NCBI GenBank assembly: GCA_030615365.1
Contig: JAUWZM010000057.1
Span: forward strand, 1 to 16,953
Direction: 5' to 3'
Source: Candidatus Aerophobota bacterium
Lineage (GTDB): Bacteria > Aerophobota > Aerophobia > Aerophobales > B3-G15
Length of the DNA: 16,953 nucleotides
Positions 1-6,176 of the stretch are shown here, in pieces; the first letter of the stretch is position 1, and each line of letters begins with the position of its first letter. A program made the position numbers and the translations under genes. The notes below the pieces were generated by a model, which did not search any database, was not told the DNA's origin, and saw only the letters and a list, made by a program, of their open reading frames with translations.

Positions 1-711
1 AGAGGATCAGATTGGATCATCAACGCACTCATTCTCATAGAATTGAAGCCCCACATTAGTCATCTTTTTGTAGACAGGGCCCTGAGGGGAAAGGATCTTA
101 CTATAGATGCAACTTCAACCTCTCCTGTCCCCCTGCATACACTCAAGCTGTACTTTAAAGGAGAGGAAGATTCCTCCTACAGGATGGTTGCTATGCACGA
201 AAAAGAGAACCTTATCTACTCTGCAACCATACCTGCTATCAATCTTAGCGGTGATAGCATTGAGTACTTTATCAGGGCAGAGGATACCCAGGGTAATGTC
301 TCTTTTTCGCCCCGGACAGGGCAAAAGACTCCCTTTTGCGCCAGAGTGCATGATGAATACAAAACTCCCAGGATCATCAGGCACGAGAGGGTCCTCTCCT
401 GCAGATCAACCCAGCCCCTACCTCTAAAAGTAGAAGTCGATGATAATTTGAAGGTTCTGGATGTAAGGGTATATTACAGAGAGGTTAACCAGGAGAAAAG
501 ATTCAGGGTTAAATCCATGAGGCACACAAAACAGGGAAAGTACACTGCTGTTATACCGGTCCCTGAGCTGGATCCCCTTTATGATATGATGTACTATTTT
601 GAGGTGGTTGACAGGTTTGGAGATGGTAGCTTTTATCCTGATCCTTTCTCAGGAGGAAGGTATTTTGTGGTCAGGGTGAGAAGGGAATCCGAAGAAGGTA
701 ATGCACTATGA
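1..711 (+). CDS. C-terminal part of a protein with two Ig/FnIII-like modules (5' truncated by window)
   Basis: The reading frame is open from base 1 (it begins RGSDWIINALILIE...), so this is the 3' end of a larger gene; the TTG at 43 is not a convincing start. The visible 236 or so residues form two similar beta-sandwich units. The first, roughly residues 35-105 of the visible part, runs from the LKLYFKGEEDSSYRMVAM stretch to IEYFIRAEDTQGN; the second, roughly 130-225, runs from VRVYYREVNQEKRFRVKSM to MYYFEVVDRFGDGS. The pattern 'xVxLYYR...YxAxIP...YYxEAxDxxGN' is common in Ig-like modules of secreted or surface proteins in carbohydrate-use loci (family knowledge). Catalytic or binding partners would lie upstream, outside the window. 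Cell location and substrate cannot be read. The stop is followed 12 bases later by the start of a UroD-like remnant. Confidence 0.7.
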   Translation, partial: RGSDWIINALILIELKPHISHLFVDRALRGKDLTIDATSTSPVPLHTLKLYFKGEEDSSYRMVAMHEKENLIYSATIPAINLSGDSIEYFIRAEDTQGNVSFSPRTGQKTPFCARVHDEYKTPRIIRHERVLSCRSTQPLPLKVEVDDNLKVLDVRVYYREVNQEKRFRVKSMRHTKQGKYTAVIPVPELDPLYDMMYYFEVVDRFGDGSFYPDPFSGGRYFVVRVRRESEEGNAL

Positions 712-723
712 GGAGAGGGATAC

Positions 724-885
724 ATGAACCATAGACAAAGAATTTTAACTGCCTTGAACAACTCCGAACCCGATAGGGTGCCCATCTTTGAGTTGCTCAT
801 AGACAGCACAATTCTCATTAAAATAGCTGAGCTCTTATCTGGAGCGTCAAGTGTAACAAAAAATAAGGGAGGTTTACTATTATGA
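724..885 (+). pseudogene. N-terminal remnant of a uroporphyrinogen decarboxylase-like (MtaA/CmuA family) gene
   Basis: An ATG at 724 follows a good ribosome-binding site (gaggagaggg) and opens 53 codons beginning MNHRQRILTALNNSEPDRVP. That matches the hallmark N-terminus of the UroD superfamily (M-x-x-R-E-R-x-L-x-A-L-x-x-x-E-P-D-R-V-P), which includes heme-pathway HemE and methyltransferases acting on methyl-corrinoid proteins. The family similarity fades after about LLSGAS (residue 41), and the frame runs straight into the leader and ribosome-binding site of the next gene, ending in TGA that overlaps its ATG (ATGA, 882-885). Full-length members are about 340 residues, so most of the gene has been lost, most simply by one internal deletion. 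It may still be translated and coupled to the dehydrogenase. The family call rests on the N-terminal motif only. Confidence 0.65.
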
Positions 886-2072
886 GAACATTTAGATATT
901 TTCTTCCTGCAAATGATCTTGTATTCGGAAAAGGTACGATAGAGTGTGTAGGAGCTGAGATAAGAAAGATCGGAAAGAAAGTAATGTTGGTGACCGGTAA
1001 GAGAAGTATGGAAAAGATTGGTTTCTTACAGAAAATCATTGCCCTCTTGAAAAAAGAAGACCTTGAAGTAATTCATTATGGACAGGTAGAGCCAAATCCG
1101 ACAATAGAACTGGTTGATAGAGGAGCGAAGGAGGCAATCAAGAAGGAATGTGAGGTTATAGTAGGCCTGGGGGGAGGATCAGCTATGGATACAGCAAAGG
1201 GCATTGCTGTTGTTGCTGGCCATAGCAAAGATGGGGAAATCTCCATTTGGGACTTTGCGGGAGTACAGGAGAGGCCCCTTCCGATAACATCAAAAACCTT
1301 ACCTATAGTAGCAATTACGTCCACTTCTGGTACAGGGAGCCATGTGAGCAGGTTCGCTGTGGTCACTAATAAAATAACAAGAGAGAAGATTGGCATAATG
1401 AGCCCCTTTATCTGCCCCGGACTCTGTATTGTGGATATAGACATACTATCCTGCATGCCTTCTTTTTTAACTGCTAGAACAGGATTTGATGCACTAAGCC
1501 ATGTGTTGGAATGCTTTATTTCAAAAAAAGCGAATCCTGTTACTGATATCTTCTGTTTGAAAGCGATGGAACTCATCTTTACCTATTTGCCCCAAGCTTG
1601 TGCTAATGATGAAAAATCACGAGAAGCCATGGCTATAGCAGATACACTTGCTGGATGGGCCCTTGTTACATCAAGGCCTGTGCTCCCTCACGCCCTGAGT
1701 CATCCGGTGAGTGCTTTTTACCCCACCGTAGACCACGGTGCAGTCTTAGCTGCGTTAACCCCCGAGATTATGCGATTTAACATCGAAAGAGCTGACCAGC
1801 AAACAGTAAGAAAGTTTTGCCAAATTGTAGAGAGAGGAAAAGAAGAAGGAGGTTCCTGCGATAGAAAAAAAGCGTTGAGAAGTGTAGATATTGTCAACAA
1901 ACTTATAGAGAAGATAGAGCTCAATGTGGGACTTGGGGATTTCGGCGTGAGTGAGAGCAATTTTGAGGCTATGGCTGAAAGCGCTTTTGCCACAATGAAA
2001 GGACCAATAGAGGCTAATCCTGTTTCAGTCGAAATAAAGGACATTGTTGATTTGTATAGACAGGCTATGTAG
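882..2072 (+). CDS. Iron-containing (group III) alcohol dehydrogenase
   Basis: A 396-residue protein of normal length for the Fe-ADH family, which oxidises alcohols or reduces aldehydes/ketones with NAD(P) in the cytoplasm. The N-terminal Rossmann half shows the family nucleotide-binding stretch VGLGGGSAMDTAK (residues 94-106) and SGTGSH (149-154). The C-terminal helical half shows the metal site: Asp203 and His207 in GFDALSH, His270 in LPHALSHP, and His285 in the DHG motif. These correspond to the four ligands of E. coli FucO; the extra conserved His274 is also present. The ATG at 882 has a ribosome-binding site (gggagg) about 9 bases upstream and overlaps the TGA of the UroD-like remnant. 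The actual substrate cannot be assigned from sequence; lactaldehyde, glycerol-type and simple alcohol enzymes all share these motifs. Confidence 0.93.
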   Translation: MRTFRYFLPANDLVFGKGTIECVGAEIRKIGKKVMLVTGKRSMEKIGFLQKIIALLKKEDLEVIHYGQVEPNPTIELVDRGAKEAIKKECEVIVGLGGGSAMDTAKGIAVVAGHSKDGEISIWDFAGVQERPLPITSKTLPIVAITSTSGTGSHVSRFAVVTNKITREKIGIMSPFICPGLCIVDIDILSCMPSFLTARTGFDALSHVLECFISKKANPVTDIFCLKAMELIFTYLPQACANDEKSREAMAIADTLAGWALVTSRPVLPHALSHPVSAFYPTVDHGAVLAALTPEIMRFNIERADQQTVRKFCQIVERGKEEGGSCDRKKALRSVDIVNKLIEKIELNVGLGDFGVSESNFEAMAESAFATMKGPIEANPVSVEIKDIVDLYRQAM

Positions 2073-2208
2073 TGCAAATGCACCTCTTGCAGTTGAACTG
2101 CACTTTACGCAGGTGCCTAAAATTTTATCTTTCTAATTGATTGATAAACCACATTTTTGTTAATCTTAATAGCTTTTCTAAAACTCTTGTTTTTTCTGTG
2201 AATCGTAG

Positions 2209-2228
2209 TTGCCCAATTCATTGGGCGA
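2209..2228. repeat. Small palindrome (GCCCAA-TTCA-TTGGGC)
   Basis: An inverted repeat with six perfect pairs (2211-2216 with 2221-2226), extendable by one G-U and one T-A pair, around a TTCA loop. The form 'GTTGCCCAAtt.attTTGGGC' is recalled from dispersed palindromes in environmental bacterial genomes; that recollection was not searched. Only one copy is present in this window. Confidence 0.5.
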
Positions 2229-2257
2229 ATTTCAGAGCCTGTTCTAATCCTATTCGA

Positions 2258-2286
2258 GATTGCTTCCTCGCTCCGCTCGCAATGGC
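2258..2286. repeat. Dispersed REP-like repeat of the 'CHCERSEAIS' kind
   Basis: The segment reads GATTGCTTCCTCGCTCCGCTCGCAATGGC; its reverse complement begins GCCATTGCGAGCGGAGCG, which translates to the recurrent artefact CHCERSEEAIS. Its ends pair (ATTGC with GCAAT). Copies of this repeat type are widespread in intergenic DNA of many anaerobes (from memory). It lies between two convergent genes, the usual place for such elements. Confidence 0.6.
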
Positions 2287-2409
2287 AAGCAAGGAGCCTC
2301 ACATTTTTTAGAGAAACTTACCTGTTACCGTTCTACTATGCGTGTTATGTATACCAGGATATATAGTTTCGATAAAAGAAAAATATCAGTGTCCATCCCG
2401 CCTGAGTAG

Positions 2410-2883
2410 TTACGATTTACTTTCCATTAGCCATTCTCTGATTAAAAAGATAAGGAAGCAGAGGCCACAGTTGTAAAGAAAGAGTGGGTAAAACGAAGAG
2501 GAAAAATTTTGCAAAAAGGAAAATCGGTAAAATAGGTTTAGCCAAAGAGAAAGCAAGGCTGTTTGAAATATGGAAACTATTCCTACCCCTAAAAGAAAGA
2601 CAAGAATATTTTCTTGATAAATTTTCTCTTTGATGTTTCCCATTACAAAACCTATCAAACACAGTGAAAAGGAGTTCAATCCCAAAAGAGGAGAAAAGAA
2701 AATATCTTTAAGGATCCCCGCAGCAAAGCCTACTATCAGGCCCTCTTTCCATCCTCGGAACCAGGCCCAGGATACTACCAAAATAAGGAAAAGGTCTACT
2801 CCTCCCTTCCACCAACCTGCAAAAGTAAATTGTAGAACTGAAGCTACCCCCAGAAATCCTATAAAAATCCCTAATTTCTTCAC
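2410..2883 (-). CDS. mreD: Rod shape-determining protein MreD
   Basis: A 157-residue, almost entirely hydrophobic protein with about five predicted membrane spans, e.g. residues 3-22, 29-44, 48-65, 91-111 and 134-149. It has the MreD-typical GLIVGFAAGILKDIFFSPLLG segment (a G-x-x-x-G-L-x-x-D pattern). MreD sits in the inner membrane as part of the elongasome with MreC, RodA and PBP2. The start is GTG (2881-2883) and overlaps the mreC stop by four bases (GTGA), indicating translational coupling. It is the last gene of the run; the mrdA (PBP2) and rodA genes that often follow are absent, and only repeat-bearing intergenic DNA lies beyond. Confidence 0.9.
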   Translation of the reverse strand: MKKLGIFIGFLGVASVLQFTFAGWWKGGVDLFLILVVSWAWFRGWKEGLIVGFAAGILKDIFFSPLLGLNSFSLCLIGFVMGNIKEKIYQENILVFLLGVGIVSIFQTALLSLWLNLFYRFSFLQNFSSSFYPLFLYNCGLCFLIFLIREWLMESKS

Positions 2884-3698
2884 TGCTGAGTTACCAGAAA
2901 AAATTCTTTTAATTTACCAAAATCTACAGAGGGGATTATTTCAATTTCTTGAAATAAATAATTGGGTTTATTTCTTATTTTGGAAATATATCCCACTAAA
3001 ATTCCTTCGGGGAAAAGACCACCTAATCCAGAAGTAACTACCTCATCCCCCACTTCAGCGTTAGCTTTCGTTAAAAGATACTCCAACTCACATACTCCTT
3101 CTCGCCCCTTTCCCTTTAGGATGCCTATATCCTGCGTTCTTTGGACTCTCACTCCTATTTTGCTTCTTTCGTCCAGAACTAACAAGACTTTAGTTTGATG
3201 AGAATAAACTTCTATTACTTTTCCCACCAATCCTTGAGCATTGACCACTCCCATTCCTTTTCTCACTCCTTCCCTTGCTCCCTTATCTATATAGATAACT
3301 TTAAAAAAGTTCATTGGGGAATAAGCTACCAGTTTCACAGGGGTTAATTTGTAGGGATGCTTCTCTTTGAATCCCAAAAGAGCTTTTAGTCTGTGGTTGG
3401 AGGCCATAATTTCCGGATAATAATTTTTCTCCCGAAAGAGGAGTTCTGCCATTTTTCTTTTAAGAATTACGTTCTCTTTTTGTAAGGATTTGCCTTGAGA
3501 TATACTTTCCACAAGATCGCTCAATCTCATTTTTAGATTAGAAGAAAGAGAGTTAAGAAATTCCCCTATAAAATAATTTTTTTCCCTAAGATTGATTAAT
3601 AAGTGAGGCTGAGAAAAAGAGAGAAACATTAAAGAAAAGGAGAGAATCAAAAAAATACTTAAAAAAAGTGCCTTATGTTGCGGGGTATCTTTTAACAT
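2880..3698 (-). CDS. mreC: Rod shape-determining protein MreC
   Basis: A 272-residue protein with the MreC layout: a short cytoplasmic tail, one transmembrane helix (about residues 10-28), a coiled-coil region (about 66-100, LQKENVILKRKMAELLFREKN split by heptads), then the periplasmic double beta-barrel. Family motifs include VIYIDKGAREGVRKGMGVV followed by GLVGKVIEV, LLVLDERSKIGVRVQRT, and near the end GDEVVTSGLGGLFPEGILVG. MreC links cytoplasmic MreB to the periplasmic peptidoglycan synthases. It starts at an ATG only five bases after the mreB stop and overlaps mreD by four bases, so all three are probably one transcript. No strong Shine-Dalgarno sequence is visible before its start. Confidence 0.95.
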   Translation of the reverse strand: MLKDTPQHKALFLSIFLILSFSLMFLSFSQPHLLINLREKNYFIGEFLNSLSSNLKMRLSDLVESISQGKSLQKENVILKRKMAELLFREKNYYPEIMASNHRLKALLGFKEKHPYKLTPVKLVAYSPMNFFKVIYIDKGAREGVRKGMGVVNAQGLVGKVIEVYSHQTKVLLVLDERSKIGVRVQRTQDIGILKGKGREGVCELEYLLTKANAEVGDEVVTSGLGGLFPEGILVGYISKIRNKPNYLFQEIEIIPSVDFGKLKEFFLVTQQ

Positions 3699-3703
3699 TA
3701 TCG

Positions 3704-4744
3704 CTACTTTAAATTTGGAGTTATTTCCACTGTGGAGAGTAAATCTCGATCACTCAATAGTTTTCCCAGCCCCAGAGCTACAGAAAGAAGAGGTTCGGGA
3801 ACTGATTTTACAGAAAGATGAACTCTCTCAGAAATATACTTATCAAAGCCTTTTAAACAGGCTCCTCCTCCGCTAAGATGTATTCCATTTTTCATTATAT
3901 CACTCGCTAAGTCAGGGGGACATTGCTCCAAAGTTGCCTCTACTACATCTGCAATGGAGGAAAGTGTATGGGTAAGCATAGTACTTATTTCCTCTAAATC
4001 GATCTCTATTTCATTGGGAAAACCTGTACTTAAATCTCTACCACTTATCTTTATTTTCTCATTTTTTAGAGGGGGATGCATACAACCAACATCTATTTTC
4101 ATTTGTTCAGCCATACTCTCCCCTATAGATAAGTTATGTTCTTCCTTAATGCATTGAACTATAGCTTGATCCATTTCATCTCCGGCAATACGTGTAGAGT
4201 TACTCACGACCACTCCGCTTAAAGAGACTATGGTCGCTTCACTGGTTCCTCCTCCTATGTCCACTATCATATTACCTATGGGTTCAGATATTGGAAGATT
4301 TGCTCCAATAGCCGCTGCTACTGACTCGGCCACCAGGCACACTTTTCTTACCCCCAGTTCTTTCGCTATATCTATCAGGGCTCTTCTTTCAACCCTGGTA
4401 GACTGGGAAGGAGTTCCGATTACTAATTTAGGTCCTATGATTACTCGTTGAGGTTGAGCCTTGTGCAAAAAGTGTTCCACCATTTTATAGGTAATATCAA
4501 AATCAGCGATAACACCATCTATCATAGGGCGAATGGCTAAAATGCTCTGCGGAGTTTTTCCCAACATTCGCTTAGCTTCATTTCCTATACCCAACAGTTT
4601 CCCACTTTTTCTGTTCACAGCAACGACGGAGGGAAGATTAAGAATAATTCCTTTACCCTTTTTGTAAATAAGGGTATTGGTGGTGCCTAGATCTATTCCT
4701 AAGCTATCTCCCATGAATTTAAAACTGAATAAGCTCTTAGACAT
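3704..4744 (-). CDS. mreB: Rod shape-determining actin homologue MreB
   Basis: With the start chosen here the product is 346 residues, normal for MreB, the ATP-binding actin-like filament that directs side-wall peptidoglycan synthesis under the inner membrane. Motifs: LGIDLGTTNTLIY (phosphate 1), PMIDGVIADFD, VCLVAESVAAAIGANLPI, MIVDIGGGTSEATIVSL (phosphate 2) and GIHLSGGGACLKGFD (adenosine motif). The frame stays open upstream to a TTG at 4876, but that extension is the minus-strand translation of a 108-bp repeat and contains the promoter, so it is rejected. ATG 4744 (MSKSLFSF...) coincides with the predicted transcription start, implying a leaderless mRNA; the alternative ATG at 4714 (MGDSLGIDLG) would leave a 30-base leader, also without a Shine-Dalgarno sequence. 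First gene of mreBCD. Confidence 0.95.
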   Translation of the reverse strand: MSKSLFSFKFMGDSLGIDLGTTNTLIYKKGKGIILNLPSVVAVNRKSGKLLGIGNEAKRMLGKTPQSILAIRPMIDGVIADFDITYKMVEHFLHKAQPQRVIIGPKLVIGTPSQSTRVERRALIDIAKELGVRKVCLVAESVAAAIGANLPISEPIGNMIVDIGGGTSEATIVSLSGVVVSNSTRIAGDEMDQAIVQCIKEEHNLSIGESMAEQMKIDVGCMHPPLKNEKIKISGRDLSTGFPNEIEIDLEEISTMLTHTLSSIADVVEATLEQCPPDLASDIMKNGIHLSGGGACLKGFDKYISERVHLSVKSVPEPLLSVALGLGKLLSDRDLLSTVEITPNLK

Positions 4745-4750
4745 AGAGGT

Positions 4751-4779
4751 ATTATATCCAGAAAAAAAGGAAAAGTCAA
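4751..4779 (-). promoter_or_regulatory. Sigma-70-type promoter of mreBCD
   Basis: Read on the minus strand: -35 TTGACT at 4779-4774, a 17-base spacer, and -10 TATAAT at 4756-4751. The -10 is consensus and the spacing ideal. The expected start point, about 7 bases on, is near 4744, the first base of the chosen mreB ATG. The -35 box directly touches the edge of the 108-bp repeat. Confidence 0.8.
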
Positions 4780-4887
4780 ATCTGTACATTACATTAGGAG
4801 GAGACCCCCTAAAACCCCCCTGGAAAATATCTGAACCTTTCTTAGATCTGAGTTCATCTGTGTAGGCCTGTGGCAAATTCTTTAAAA
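4780..4887. repeat. 108-bp dispersed repeat, copy A
   Basis: From ATCTGTACATTACATTAGGA to the AAATTCTTTAAAA tail, this matches 12445-12553 in the same orientation, with about five substitutions and one single-base indel. The 3' half contains 'ATCTGAGTTCATCTGTG..CCTGTGGC', resembling a repeat (ATCTGTGTTCATCTGTGGCTAA-like) that I recall from many environmental genomes. It fills most of the region between the divergent mreB and ROK promoters. Its left edge abuts the mreB -35 and its right edge lies 10 bases before the ROK-gene -35. No open reading frame is shared by both copies through their whole length. Confidence 0.9.
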
Positions 4888-4897
4888 GGAATTGACC

Positions 4898-4927
4898 TTG
4901 ACACTTAGAAAAAAGTTATTATACTAT
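4898..4927 (+). promoter_or_regulatory. Sigma-70-type promoter upstream of the ROK gene
   Basis: TTGACA at 4898-4903 is a consensus -35. A -10 can be read as TATACT (4920-4925, 16-base spacer) or TACTAT (4922-4927, 18-base spacer). Transcription would begin near 4932-4935, leaving a leader of about 80 bases before the ATG at 5013. The leader shows no clear riboswitch or terminator. Confidence 0.65.
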
Positions 4928-5012
4928 ATGAGTTAGTTATCCTAATTAAGTAAGTTACAAGACAATTCAAAAGAGGGCTCTTATATAGAAGAGGGAGGAA
5001 ATAGATATCCTG

Positions 5013-6155
5013 ATGCGGATAAGAAGCTTAAATGAGGGGCTGGTTTTGAAAGCTATTGAGGAAAATGGCTCTATTTCGAGGGCTGATATTTGCAAGGTAG
5101 TAGGGCTGACTCCCCCCACCGTCTCGGATATCGTTAAGGACTTAATTAAAAGAGGCATAGTTAATGAAATTGGAAAAGGGGATTCCTCGGGAGGAAAGAG
5201 ACCAATTTTGCTAAAATTAAATCCAAAGGCTGCCTATATGCTTGCCGTGGACTTAGGGGGAGGAAATGGTGTAAGAGTTGCCTTGATGAATCTATCTAAC
5301 AACATTGTTGAGGAAAGAGTTGGGCCGAAGATAGAGCTTTTAAAGGGCAAGGAGCTAAAGGATGCCTTAAGCATTACAGTGGACGACCTCATAAAAAAGG
5401 TAGATGTTCCAAGGGATAAGATATTGGGTATATGCATTGGTGTACCGGGAATTATAGATTTCAAATTGAAAAAGGTTACCGTAGCTCCCTATTTGAATTG
5501 GGAGATATCTCTGGAGGATTTGGCCTTAAGGGAAATTGGGGTGCCTATTACCATCGAGAATGATGCTAATTTGATGGCGTTAGGTGAGAGAGCTAAAGGA
5601 ATAGCACGGGGAGTTGATAACTTTGTCTTTGTTAGTGAAAGAATCGGGATAGGAGCTGGCATTGTAATTAATGGAAAGCTTTATACAGGAGCTAATAATG
5701 CCGCTGGCGAGGTGGGATATTTATTAATTGATATGAAATATGTCCACAGAAATAATAAAGACTATGGATGCTTTGAAAAATTGGCAAGCTACAAGGCCGT
5801 TGTGGAGAAGTCAAAGGAGAAGATAGGTAGAACAGTTAGAGCCATTGACGTCTTTGAAGACGCTGCCAGGGGTGAGGGTATTGCCATTGGGATTGTCAGG
5901 GAAATATTGAAATTTCTTGCCTACGGCATTAGTAACGTATCCTGTGTGCTTGATCCGGAATTAGTGGTTATAGGAGGGGGGATTTCAATTTTACCGGATG
6001 ATTTCCTTGAGGAGATAAGGATAGCCATTAAAGAGGTAATTCCCCTTGTTCCAAGAATAGAATTTTCCAGGTTAGGGGAAAACGGGGTCTTAGTTGGTGC
6101 TGCACTAAAGATACTTGAACCCTTGAAAGGGGAAGGGCTGATGATCCTCAAATAA
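5013..6155 (+). CDS. ROK-family transcriptional regulator (NagC/XylR type), zinc site lost
   Basis: A 380-residue protein with an N-terminal winged helix-turn-helix (about residues 8-50; ISRADICKVVGLTPPTVSDI is the recognition region) joined to a ROK sugar-kinase-like fold. Fold motifs: VDLGGGN (79-85, phosphate loop), GICIGVPGIID (139-149), IENDAN (181-186, with the Asp used as catalytic base in ROK kinases), GIGAGIVINGKLYTGANNAAGEVG (split at 212-235). ROK proteins normally carry a zinc site formed by His in GEIGH and three Cys in CxCGxxGCxE; here the His is Tyr236 and only Cys253 (YGCFE) remains. It probably acts as a sugar-responsive repressor of the neighbouring genes. The start is ATG 5013; a GGGAGG lies 14 bases upstream, somewhat far. 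NagB-like, transport and GH4 genes follow on the same strand. Confidence 0.9.
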   Translation: MRIRSLNEGLVLKAIEENGSISRADICKVVGLTPPTVSDIVKDLIKRGIVNEIGKGDSSGGKRPILLKLNPKAAYMLAVDLGGGNGVRVALMNLSNNIVEERVGPKIELLKGKELKDALSITVDDLIKKVDVPRDKILGICIGVPGIIDFKLKKVTVAPYLNWEISLEDLALREIGVPITIENDANLMALGERAKGIARGVDNFVFVSERIGIGAGIVINGKLYTGANNAAGEVGYLLIDMKYVHRNNKDYGCFEKLASYKAVVEKSKEKIGRTVRAIDVFEDAARGEGIAIGIVREILKFLAYGISNVSCVLDPELVVIGGGISILPDDFLEEIRIAIKEVIPLVPRIEFSRLGENGVLVGAALKILEPLKGEGLMILK

Positions 6156-6176
6156 ATAAGAAGGAGACATATTCCA

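Larger units (their letters stand above)
2073..2409. other. Intergenic region between convergent adh and mreD, repeat-bearing
   Basis: A 337-base stretch with no convincing gene. A minus-strand frame at 2117-2302 contains CHCERSEEAIS, the familiar spurious translation of a dispersed repeat, so it is not called as a protein. Just after the adh stop there is an exact odd palindrome (TGCAGTT-G-AACTGCA, 2088-2102) and further matching segments: 2071-2076 with 2099-2104, and 2080-2085 with 2111-2116. These could form alternative hairpins, but no T-run follows, so a terminator is not assured. Two palindromic repeats are listed separately. Confidence 0.6.

Noticed and set aside
1076..1576. Minus-strand ORF of 166 codons within the alcohol dehydrogenase gene
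   Set aside because: It is the antisense shadow of a clearly coding, motif-bearing gene.
2117..2302. Minus-strand 61-codon ORF containing CHCERSEEAIS
   Set aside because: That peptide is a known artefact of a dispersed nucleotide repeat; the rest of the frame covers another palindrome and has no family.
4745..4876. 44-codon N-terminal extension of MreB from a TTG
   Set aside because: It is the minus-strand translation of repeat copy A plus the promoter; the same strand of copy B is interrupted by a stop. MreB of normal length starts at 4744 or 4714.
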